Below, one piece after another: positions 1 through 7,461 of a stretch of DNA of 7,762 nucleotides. The position numbers and the translations under genes were made by a program. Under the pieces are notes generated by a model that was not told where the DNA came from, did not search any database, and saw nothing but the letters and a program-made list of their open reading frames with translations. The stretch lies in contig JAUWDI010000039.1 of assembly GCA_030608865.1 (NCBI GenBank), forward strand, positions 1 through 7,762. The letters are read 5' to 3'. Within the stretch, counting starts at the first letter, position 1; each line of letters opens with the position of its first letter. This DNA is from Anaerolineales bacterium (lineage in GTDB: Bacteria; Chloroflexota; Anaerolineae; Anaerolineales; E44-bin32).

Positions 1-1557
1 GTGATTGGTCTCAAAGTGCCGGATCAATTTGCTTTCAAACGCTGTCATATCTTCGACCTCGAGATCGTCCATGTGCCCCTCGGTGACAGCGAAAAGGATC
101 AAGACCTGCAAGGCCAGGGAGAGAGGTTGGTGAACAGGTTGTGTGAGCGCGGCCTGCAGGCGCCTGCCGCGTTCGATTTGTCGTTGGGTGGTCTCATCCA
201 GCTCGGTGCCGAAACGGGCAAAGCGGCTTACTTCTTCAAACTGCGCCAATTCCAAGCGCAGTTTCCCGGCCACAGCGCGCATAGCTGAGGTCTGGGCTGC
301 TCCTCCGACACGCGAGACTGAACGGCCCACGTCCACCGCCGGCTTGACACCGCGATTGAAGGCGTCTACATCAAGCACGATCTGTCCGTCGGTTATGGAA
401 ATCAAATTCGTCGGGATGTAGGATGTCAGGTTGCCTCTCTGTATCTCAACAATGGGCAATGCCGTCAGAGATCCGCCCCCCTCAGCTTCGTTCAGTTTGG
501 CGGCGCGTTCCAGCAAACGCGCATGCAAATAAAAGATATCTCCAGGATAGGCTTCGCGTCCCGGCGGCCGGCGGAGCAGGAGGCTCAGCTCTCGGTATGC
601 CTTGGCGTGTTTGCTCAAATCGTCATATACGATCAGTACATCCCGCCCCATTTTCATCAGATATTCAGCCATCGTACAACCGGCGTACGGGGCCAGATAG
701 CGCAGAGCCGGAGGATCATCCGGGCTGGAGAGCATCACAGTGGTGTATTCCAAAGCGCCAGCCATGCGCAGTGTTTCGATGACAGCCAGCGTGGTTGATT
801 TTTTCTGGCCGATGGCGACATAGACACAGCTCACGTCGCTTTCATGCTGGTTGAGAATTGCATCCACCGCCATGGAGGTCTTGCCTGTTTGTCGATCTCC
901 AATGATCAATTCACGCTGTCCACGCCCGATGGGCAGGAGACCGTCTACAATCTTCAATCCAGTATGCAAGGGCTGATTCACGGGGGAGCGGTCAATGATA
1001 CCAGGTGCATCTTGCTCCAGGTGGTGAAAAGCAGTCGCCTCGATGGGGATTGAGCTGTCGAGCGGCTTTCCGAGCGGATTGACGACGCGCCCTAAGAGTT
1101 TGGGGCCTACAGGTACACGAATCCGTTCCCCGGAAGCAGTGACAAGGTCGCCACCGCGGATGCCTTCATCAGGACCTAGCAATATTACGTCGAGGAGATC
1201 ATGATCCAGGTTGAGCACCATGCCTTGAACCCCGGCGGGAAAGGTCACCAGTTCGTCGGTGTGTACGGGCTGTAGTCCCGAAAGGGTCGCCACCCCGCTG
1301 CCTACGTACTGCACCGTGCCCACATCCCGGAAGTGGACGCGGCTGACGATCTGAGCGGATTCTTCACGCAGCGACTGGATCAATTGAGCCACTGCCAGAT
1401 TAAAGGGAGCGAAGGGGTCCATCGACGGCGTCCGCTGGCGGAGACGTTTCACCCGATTCTGTCCTGAAAGTTGAGACCCTTCCCCCCACTCAGCTTGCTG
1501 GCGAAACGTCTCAAGCAGCGCGGAGGATGGTGAGTGCTGATTTATTCCTTTACCCAT
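1..1557 (-). CDS. atpA: N-type ATPase subunit alpha, 3' end beyond window (partial)
   Basis: Non-catalytic nucleotide-binding subunit of the soluble F1/N1 head, alternating with beta in the hexamer. I translated the minus strand from ATG at 1557 and found 519 open codons to position 1 with no stop. Visible landmarks are the beta-barrel start DVGTVQYVGSG (78-88), Walker A GDRQTGKT (220-227), the segment VYDDLSKHA (310-318), and VGRSVSRVGGAAQ (410-422), which carries the arginine finger (R416) that reaches into the beta site. By comparison with ordinary alpha (about 510 aa), roughly 35 residues should lie off the window. The ATG overlaps the atpF stop by 8 bp (ATGGGTAA), with a GGAGG about 12 nt upstream. 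The conserved domain begins about 50 residues later than in standard alpha. An internal ATG (codon 46) would shorten this, but I see no good ribosome binding site for it. Identity is very secure; only the exact start is open. Confidence 0.96.
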   Translation of the reverse strand, partial: MGKGINQHSPSSALLETFRQQAEWGEGSQLSGQNRVKRLRQRTPSMDPFAPFNLAVAQLIQSLREESAQIVSRVHFRDVGTVQYVGSGVATLSGLQPVHTDELVTFPAGVQGMVLNLDHDLLDVILLGPDEGIRGGDLVTASGERIRVPVGPKLLGRVVNPLGKPLDSSIPIEATAFHHLEQDAPGIIDRSPVNQPLHTGLKIVDGLLPIGRGQRELIIGDRQTGKTSMAVDAILNQHESDVSCVYVAIGQKKSTTLAVIETLRMAGALEYTTVMLSSPDDPPALRYLAPYAGCTMAEYLMKMGRDVLIVYDDLSKHAKAYRELSLLLRRPPGREAYPGDIFYLHARLLERAAKLNEAEGGGSLTALPIVEIQRGNLTSYIPTNLISITDGQIVLDVDAFNRGVKPAVDVGRSVSRVGGAAQTSAMRAVAGKLRLELAQFEEVSRFARFGTELDETTQRQIERGRRLQAALTQPVHQPLSLALQVLILFAVTEGHMDDLEVEDMTAFESKLIRHFETNH

Positions 1558-2338
1558 CAGAGACACGTTCCTCCAATGCATTGGCGACAACTTCGCGCAG
1601 CTCTGCCAATTGGGCGCTAATAGAATTTTCGATAATCACGTCTCCCAAGCGGATGTGCAAACCAGCAGCCAAAGCAGGATCCGTTTTCAATTCCAGGTGG
1701 ACGCCGCGATCTGCTAGCGCGCTTAAGGTGCGTATCAGTAATTTTTGCTGGTCCGGAGAGAGCGGCTGGGCGGACGTGACATCCACCACCGTGGGGGTTC
1801 GTCTGCCCAGCGAGCGCCTGATTGATTCTACCCGTCGCACTTCATCGCTGCGGCCCAACTCCCAGATGCGATCGTTGAGTTGTTGGACAAACGTATCATG
1901 GAGCTCCTGCGGCACAGCCTGGCCGATGAGCCGCGCGCTGGTTTCCATGACGGCGTTAAGTAGGTCATCCTGGAACTCAGCCAGCGCTCGCTGGCGCATC
2001 TGCAAGGATTCAGCCTGCGCCCCGTTCAAAATGCGTTCGGCTTCAATTTCCACTGACTGCAGAATATTCCTCCGTTCCTCCTCGAGTTTCTTCTGCGCTC
2101 GCGCAATGATGTCAGCGATATCCTCTTCAATATTCGCCAGACGCGTTTCCCATTCTTCGCGCAGGCGAGCGGCTTCACGATTGCTCTCGTCGATCTCCTG
2201 GAGCAAACGCGCTTTCTCATCCGCGCGTATCTGTACCTTGAGCATCACAGGCTTAAAGAGAAAATGGTAGAGAAGAACGCTCAAGATCAAGAAATTGGCG
2301 ATCTCGAAGATGATCGTAGGGATATCAAGCTCAAGCAT
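1550..2338 (-). CDS. atpF: N-type ATPase subunit b with delta-like C-terminal domain
   Basis: Peripheral stalk subunit of 262 aa, clearly longer than ordinary b (about 155-170 aa). One N-terminal membrane helix (about residues 7-29, ending LFKPVM as b subunits often do) is followed by a long charged, alanine- and glutamate-rich coiled-coil region (about 35-135). The C-terminal part (about 183-250) resembles the end of the F-ATPase delta/OSCP subunit: VDVTSAQPLSPDQQ, then TDPALAAGLHIRLGDVIIENS, then a terminal helix AQLAELRE. No separate delta gene lies in the operon, so this one protein may both span the membrane and cap the alpha3beta3 head. It starts 10 bp after atpE with GAGG upstream, and its stop overlaps the atpA start. 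The b assignment is secure; the delta relationship is read from the sequence pattern. Confidence 0.93.
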   Translation of the reverse strand: MLELDIPTIIFEIANFLILSVLLYHFLFKPVMLKVQIRADEKARLLQEIDESNREAARLREEWETRLANIEEDIADIIARAQKKLEEERRNILQSVEIEAERILNGAQAESLQMRQRALAEFQDDLLNAVMETSARLIGQAVPQELHDTFVQQLNDRIWELGRSDEVRRVESIRRSLGRRTPTVVDVTSAQPLSPDQQKLLIRTLSALADRGVHLELKTDPALAAGLHIRLGDVIIENSISAQLAELREVVANALEERVSDG

Positions 2339-2348
2339 ATTCCGTCCT

Positions 2349-2621
2349 CTAGAAGAAACGATCGATCAGGGGGTTCGCGTAGAGCAAGATCAGAATGACC
2401 AGCAACACATAAATCGCCGTCGATTCCAACAGCGCCATGGCGATCAGCAATGTGGTGCGTAAATCTCGGGCAGCGTCAGGCTGACGGGCGATCCCATCCA
2501 GCGCCTTGAACGCCGCTAACCCTTCGGCAAATGCGGGTACGGCCGTGCCTATCGCTATTCCCAGGCCTGCCACAATGATTGTGACCAAGGTGACTTGGGT
2601 TGCAGGATCCATGTTTTCCAT
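2349..2621 (-). CDS. atpE: N-type ATPase subunit c (rotor ring)
   Basis: Ion-carrying ring subunit of 90 aa forming a two-helix hairpin. Helix 1 spans about residues 9-42, the polar loop is ARQPDA (45-50), and helix 2 about 56-81. Helix 2 carries the essential carboxylate E66 within ESTAIY (66-71) and ends LLYANP, very like the sodium-binding c subunit of Ilyobacter. Helix 1 carries a second glutamate, E33 in PAFAEG, where the sodium F-ATPases have glutamine. This two-carboxylate site is typical of N-ATPase rings. The glycine motif of helix 1 is partly replaced by alanine (GLGIAIGTA, 19-27), a feature connected with helix packing and ring size. The gene has an AAAGGAG site at 2628-2634, 6 nt before ATG and overlapping the end of atpB. 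Whether the ring carries Na+ or H+ cannot be settled from sequence. Confidence 0.96.
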   Translation of the reverse strand: MENMDPATQVTLVTIIVAGLGIAIGTAVPAFAEGLAAFKALDGIARQPDAARDLRTTLLIAMALLESTAIYVLLVILILLYANPLIDRFF

Positions 2622-2624
2622 AAG

Positions 2625-3296
2625 TTACTCCTTTCGTTTTTCTTTTGCTTCTTCCTTATTGGGTTCGATGACTTCAAGCCCGGAGGCGATATAGACGGCT
2701 GCCAGGGCTGTGAAAATATAGGCCTGTAGGATTCCTGTAAATATACCGAACGCAATCAAGGGCAACGGTACGAACAACGGCGCGAGGGCGAAAATGATCG
2801 CCACAATCAACACGGCGCCGAGAGTGTTCCCAAAAAGACGCAGCGCGAGTGAGAGGGTGCGGCTTAATTGCCCTATCAATTCGAGGGGGAGCAGGAATAT
2901 CGGGGAGGCTAGGTCTCTCAGATAACCGGAGAAACCTTTATTACGTATACCGAAGAAATGGACGGAGAGGAAAACAACCAACGCCAAGGCAAGCGTTGTG
3001 TTAATGTCACTGGTCGGGGAACGTAAAAAGGGTACAATCCCGATGATGTTGGCAAACGCGATGAAGATCGCCAATGCGCCAAGCAAAGGCAGGTAAGGTG
3101 CAGCCGGGCGTCCCATGAGGTCTGAGATCAAATCAGTCAAGAAATCCACCAGAATTTCCAGCATCACAGGTTGGCGGCGGCCTATTAGGATGGCAATTAA
3201 TGTGATCAGACCCATCACCACCCAGGTTGAGACGACCGTATCGCGCACCGGGATGTTGAACAATGTGAAGACCACCTGTGGAGCAATGTTATCCAT
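2625..3296 (-). CDS. atpB: N-type ATPase subunit a
   Basis: Membrane stator subunit (223 aa) that provides the two half-channels for ions passing to and from the c ring. It has about five hydrophobic helices. The signature LSLALRLFGNTLGAV contains the essential arginine R153 that faces the c-ring carboxylate, with E139 in LPLELIGQLSR. The last helix has GILQAYIFTALAAVYI (188-203), whose Q191 matches the conserved glutamine of E. coli a. It is shorter than E. coli a (271 aa), mainly at the N-terminus. GAGGAG (3302-3307) spans the atpR end and lies 5 nt before ATG, so the two genes are 2 bp apart. The lysine- and glutamate-rich C-terminal tail is probably cytoplasmic. This is a confident family call. 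Confidence 0.96.
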   Translation of the reverse strand: MDNIAPQVVFTLFNIPVRDTVVSTWVVMGLITLIAILIGRRQPVMLEILVDFLTDLISDLMGRPAAPYLPLLGALAIFIAFANIIGIVPFLRSPTSDINTTLALALVVFLSVHFFGIRNKGFSGYLRDLASPIFLLPLELIGQLSRTLSLALRLFGNTLGAVLIVAIIFALAPLFVPLPLIAFGIFTGILQAYIFTALAAVYIASGLEVIEPNKEEAKEKRKE

Positions 3297-3298
3297 AA

Positions 3299-3598
3299 TT
3301 ACTCCTCGATCATGTACTGCGAAGGATTACCTGGGGTTAGCACCAGACCCAAACGTAGGATCAAGATCAGTCTTGTCAGCCAAAAACCTGCGAGGGCTAG
3401 CAAACCCGGGAAGATCCCCTGGCGGAAAATAGCCAGCAGCAGAATGGCGATCAGCGTACAACGCAACGCGCCGCCTCCGATGATCCAAAGGACTCCAATA
3501 CGGGATGTCTCGGGGCGAAGGTTATCCACCGATCGCCACTGCATCCAATAATTCAATATTCCGATCACAACACCAAACACGAACCATAAGCCTATCAT
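3299..3598 (-). CDS. atpR: N-ATPase accessory membrane protein AtpR
   Basis: Small membrane protein of 99 aa with three predicted helices (about residues 2-18, 35-57 and 63-84). It occupies the atpR position between atpQ and atpB, which is found only in N-ATPase operons. The second helix contains a buried arginine, R46 in GGGALRCTLI, and the third contains R76 in FWLTRLILILR. Such intramembrane arginines have been proposed for this family to interact with the extra glutamate of the c subunits during ring assembly or function; this is not demonstrated here. The ATG overlaps the atpQ stop by 4 bp (ATGA), indicating coupled translation. The call rests on position, size, topology and the helix-2 arginine. 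Confidence 0.87.
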   Translation of the reverse strand: MIGLWFVFGVVIGILNYWMQWRSVDNLRPETSRIGVLWIIGGGALRCTLIAILLLAIFRQGIFPGLLALAGFWLTRLILILRLGLVLTPGNPSQYMIEE

Positions 3599-3865
3599 TC
3601 ATCCACCTGTTCGTCATTTGGTTTTTCCTCTTCGGTTACCTCGTCAATTCTTTTTCTGTCAATCCGCCGGATAAACCGAGCTACGTTGTAATAGCCAACA
3701 CCAATACCCAGCGTCAGCAACCCCAGTGTAAAGATATGTCCCGTCCCCAGCCAACGATCCAGCAGATGCCCCAAGAGCACACCGCCGAAAATCGGCAGTG
3801 CCAGATCCCAGCCCAGTGACATTGCCCGTAATGCTTCTCGCCACGACACCCCTCCGGGTTCCTGC

Positions 3866-3882
<17 letters not shown>
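3595..3882 (-). CDS. atpQ: N-ATPase accessory protein AtpQ (AtpI/ATPase_gene1-like)
   Basis: Membrane protein of 95 aa with two predicted helices (about residues 22-43 and 50-70) and a highly charged C-terminal tail. The segment SLGWDLALPIFGGVLLGHLLD and the following GxGxGYYN turn are typical of the AtpI / F0F1-ATPase gene1 superfamily, thought to help c-ring assembly or Mg2+ supply. I chose the ATG at 3882 rather than the earlier one at 3978. The earlier start would add 32 residues without hydrophobic or conserved character and would overlap atpC by over 110 bp. From 3882 the overlap with atpC is 17 bp, in line with the rest of the operon. No strong Shine-Dalgarno is visible, so translation is probably coupled to atpC. 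The 3' end overlaps atpR by 4 bp. Confidence 0.86.
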
Positions 3883-5660
<1,778 letters not shown>

Positions 5661-5664
5661 CTAG

Positions 5665-5671
5665 CCTCCTT
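5665..5671 (-). promoter_or_regulatory. Shine-Dalgarno of atpD deciding a TTG start
   Basis: The minus strand reads AAGGAGG here, a perfect anti-16S match, with 7 nt to the TTG at 5657. There is no ATG or GTG in this frame nearby that would give a better beta N-terminus, so this site fixes the start. Confidence 0.85.
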
Positions 5672-5683
5672 GATAGTAAACAC

Positions 5684-6097
5684 CTATAAGACAAGCGAGA
5701 CGATCAACCAATGTGTACATCTGCTGTACGTGTGAGTTGCCATGGTAATTAGATCAGCACAAAGGTATTCCGTGGCATTCAATATTGACTCAACAACTGG
5801 CTCATCACGTACCTCAGTTATCAATTGGTACCCCTCCTTCTCAAGATTTAGCGCAATATGCTTGAGGTAACGCTTTACCTCATTGCGGACAGGCATTTTC
5901 TTAAACTCGATCGCTTCAGCCAGTCTTGGATCGGCAGGAGAATACACACAGCTTGTGGGGTAAATCTCAAGGTGATATTCCGAAACGCGTAGCAAAATTA
6001 TCTCAGCGCCACTGGCCCTTGCAAGCATGCACACAAAAGGAAGAACTGCCTCTGCATGCTCTGATCCATCGAGTGGCACCAAAATCCTTTTATACAT
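5684..6097 (-). CDS. Universal stress protein (UspA family), C-terminally truncated
   Basis: Protein of 137 aa with the UspA fold start: MYKRILVPLDGSEHAEAVLP (1-20), strand AEIILLRVSE (31-40), helix region 70-90, strand YQLITEVRDEP (90-100) and CADLITMATH (113-122). UspA domains normally continue with the nucleotide-binding loop G-x2-G-x9-G-S/T and a last beta-strand. Here MATH is followed by TYSRCTHWLIVSLVL and a stop, with the glycines gone and the last 15-20 residues absent. ATP binding is therefore doubtful and the gene may be a recent pseudogene. Start chosen at ATG 6097: the AAAGGAG at 6104-6110 sits 6 nt upstream, whereas the ATG at 6103 directly touches it. It follows the lipoprotein gene by 43 bp and ends 26 bp before atpD, so it could be co-transcribed with both. 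Confidence 0.85.
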   Translation of the reverse strand: MYKRILVPLDGSEHAEAVLPFVCMLARASGAEIILLRVSEYHLEIYPTSCVYSPADPRLAEAIEFKKMPVRNEVKRYLKHIALNLEKEGYQLITEVRDEPVVESILNATEYLCADLITMATHTYSRCTHWLIVSLVL

Positions 6098-6140
6098 ACG
6101 CATCTCCTTTGTGTCGTAGTATAGAAAAGCAGTACCAAAT

Positions 6141-6605
6141 CTACTTTGTTCTCTTAAGGTCTATATTTTCTTCACTGATAATCTGCAACCCGTCATACTC
6201 GGTGACCTCAAAGCAAACCAGGGTGGAGCCATAATCCGGCGCGCCCCAGGTCAATGTATATGAACCAGGCCAAAGTTCTCCGCGCCAAGAAATCGGAAAC
6301 ACACTTTCACCATGTTCCAATGTTTGAAATCGAAATATCTCTGCCCGTGTGCATACATCTCCACTTTCATCCCGCACCTCCATTACTCCGTTGAAATCAT
6401 CATCGCCTTCGAACATCCCTAATCCAGTATTACATACTCCCAAACTGATTAGGACTTCCCCGCCCAAGTTCTGTTGCAATGATGCCTGAAAAGTAAGTTT
6501 GGGTATTTCGGGTTTTTGCTGATTGCTTTTGCATCCCATTGTTGAAATCAGGGATAGGAAAAGTATGAATATTAAGGATCTAGTTTTTATAAGCCTGGTT
6601 ACCAT
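6141..6605 (-). CDS. Small predicted lipoprotein, unknown function
   Basis: Protein of 154 aa. It has a positively charged start (MVTRLIKTR), a hydrophobic stretch LIFILFLSLI (11-20) and a cysteine at 25 in STMGC. This fits a lipoprotein signal peptide, although threonine at -3 is not ideal. The mature part looks beta-rich, with SWRGELWPGSYTLTWGAPDYG (about 106-126). That layout, a strand, HGES, then W..pG.Y.l.W, faintly recalls BsuPI-type or Ig-like beta-sandwich domains; I cannot name a family. Cysteines 58, 85 and 131 remain in the mature protein. ATG 6605 is preferred over GTG 6620 because GGAGG (6611-6615) lies 5 nt before the ATG. The region looks more AT-rich than the ATPase genes. The protein would be anchored outside the cytoplasmic membrane. 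Confidence 0.75.
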   Translation of the reverse strand: MVTRLIKTRSLIFILFLSLISTMGCKSNQQKPEIPKLTFQASLQQNLGGEVLISLGVCNTGLGMFEGDDDFNGVMEVRDESGDVCTRAEIFRFQTLEHGESVFPISWRGELWPGSYTLTWGAPDYGSTLVCFEVTEYDGLQIISEENIDLKRTK

Positions 6606-6680
6606 TCTTTCCTCCGGCACAACTTAATATTCAGCATCGGATAAACTGAACTACATTTTTATAAACTCACTTTCTCATTT

Positions 6681-6709
6681 ATCATATCTGGGAATAACTT
6701 GGTTGTCAT
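6681..6709 (-). promoter_or_regulatory. Sigma70-like promoter upstream of the lipoprotein gene
   Basis: On the minus strand ATGACA (-35, at 6704-6709) is followed after exactly 17 bp by TATGAT (-10, at 6681-6686); each hexamer matches consensus at 5 of 6 positions. Transcription would start near 6674, giving a leader of about 70 nt before the ATG at 6605. No terminator is visible between the lipoprotein, usp and atpD genes, so this could be the promoter of the whole ATPase unit. Prediction only. Confidence 0.6.
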
Positions 6710-6734
6710 CGCCTGGATGATGATTTTTCGCTCA

Positions 6735-6764
6735 ACAAAACAAGACCGCCGTGCGGCGGTCTTG
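6735..6764 (-). terminator. Rho-independent terminator (minus strand)
   Basis: A perfect 10-bp GC-rich stem, CAAGACCGCC paired with GGCGGTCTTG around a 4-nt loop (6741-6764), is followed on the minus strand by TTTTGTT. The T tract lies on the minus-strand exit side, so it ends transcription coming from the DRTGG/remnant unit to the right and insulates the lipoprotein promoter just downstream. On the plus strand no T run follows. Confidence 0.85.
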
Positions 6765-6967
6765 CGATACATTTGTTGATTGGCCTTTCAACATTTGTAG
6801 TAGATGGAAAAATACCTTGTCATCATCCATCCAGTACCCCCACCAGGATATTGGCAGCCCGTATTACCAGTATTGAGCAGGGTTCCTGGTGATGTGGGTT
6901 TTTACGTTCATTTTAGTGATCAGTCCCTTAAATTCAACCAATAATATTCTCGTCGCCCATCCCAAGG

Positions 6968-7318
6968 CTATCCATCTCGCGGATAAAGCGCCCACACGCG
7001 ATCTAATTCGTTCTCCTCAGCGCGGATTTTATCGTGGTGGATAATATCCTCATCTTTGAAGATACGCACACCAGTCCCCTCAGTAACCCCACTTATGTCA
7101 GCGAAGGGTATTCCCATCTCATGCAGCGCGCGGTAAGCAGACTCTACCTTATCGGAGGGAATTGTCACCACCAGCGCCACGGAGGAAAACATCTTTAATG
7201 GATCGAACTGAAATGCTTGGGCAAGGCGGGATTCGATTTGGAAAATCGGCAACCGAGAGTAGTCCACTTTAATGGCAATTTCTGAGAGGTGGGCGATCTC
7301 TAAAGGGGTCTCAAGCAC
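6968..7318 (-). pseudogene. C-terminal remnant of an AIR-synthase/HypE-like protein
   Basis: The 116 codons match the C-terminal domain of AIR-synthase-related (PurM/HypE superfamily) proteins. The segment IAIKVDYSRLPIFQ corresponds to the 'VDLSRIPV' strand, FDPLKMFSSVALVVTIP to the 'DPLGLLASGALLLAVP' strand, and ADISGVTEGTGVRIF to the final 'IGxVTEGxGV' turn. The N-terminal nucleotide-binding domain and the first part of this domain are missing. The open frame continues upstream to 7348, straight into a serine hydroxymethyltransferase fragment. A GTG at 7318 can be read as a start but has no good ribosome binding site and lies inside the SHMT-like sequence, so independent translation is unlikely. 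An intact protein would bind ATP and a small substrate; this fragment could not. Confidence 0.78.
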
Positions 7319-7456
7319 AGTCCAGCTTGTGTAGTTCTCCGAGGTAATTTACTCCAGTTTGTTACGCTGACGTTTCGCCTCCTGCCTAATCGAATCACAG
7401 ACTTCTGGATCTTCCTCTTACAAGTTTATCCAGCCTAGCATTAATTTTGTTTCCAT
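7319..7456 (-). pseudogene. glyA: N-terminal remnant of serine hydroxymethyltransferase, two stops
   Basis: Reading the minus strand from ATG 7456 gives a short leader, TAA (7418-7420), then EEDPEVCDSIRQEAKRQRNK-LE, a second TAA (7349-7351), then ITSENYTSWTVLE. With the stops repaired this is the standard SHMT N-terminus (DPEV...I..E..RQ...LELIASENFTS..VLE), with the second TAA standing where leucine is expected. SHMT makes glycine and methylene-tetrahydrofolate from serine using pyridoxal phosphate; the rest of the roughly 415-residue enzyme is absent. An AAGGAG (7465-7470) 8 nt before the ATG and a 5-bp gap to the preceding gene show it was once the next gene in an operon. Both stops plus the truncation make it non-functional. 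Confidence 0.82.
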
Positions 7457-7461
7457 CTCGT

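Larger units (their letters stand above)
6606..6967. other. Intergenic stretch without a convincing gene
   Basis: This is the gap between the lipoprotein gene and the decayed AIR-synthase remnant. It contains a promoter-like pair on the minus strand (6681-6709), a strong hairpin terminator (about 6735-6764) and otherwise AT-rich sequence. Only open frames of 32-34 codons exist on the minus strand between about 6790 and 6900, without credible start signals. Confidence 0.7.

Noticed and set aside
1..1053. Several plus-strand open frames opposite atpA
   Set aside because: The minus strand encodes an unbroken alpha with all its motifs; the plus-strand products are low-complexity shadows.
1527..2270. 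Long plus-strand open frame of 247 codons opposite atpF
   Set aside because: It is serine/arginine-rich and lies wholly antisense to a convincing b subunit; it is a codon-bias shadow with no recognisable domain.
6714..6829. Inverted 10-mer TGGATGATGA (6714-6723) and TCATCATCCA (6820-6829) flanking the terminator
   Set aside because: It is short, low in complexity and about 100 bp apart; there is no sign of a transposon end or a stable structure beyond the central hairpin.
6790..6895. 34-codon minus-strand frame with a glycine-rich, two-cysteine peptide (NTGCQYPGGGTGW) and an overlapping 32-codon frame from an ATG near 6829
   Set aside because: The first has no ATG near its beginning and neither has a Shine-Dalgarno; the second reads through the terminator hairpin. 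I recognise no family, so they are probably chance or relics.
7349..7420. TAA as a reassigned sense codon in the glyA remnant
   Set aside because: The DRTGG gene, atpF, atpB, atpR, atpC and atpD all end properly at TAA, so the two TAA codons in the remnant are real stops.
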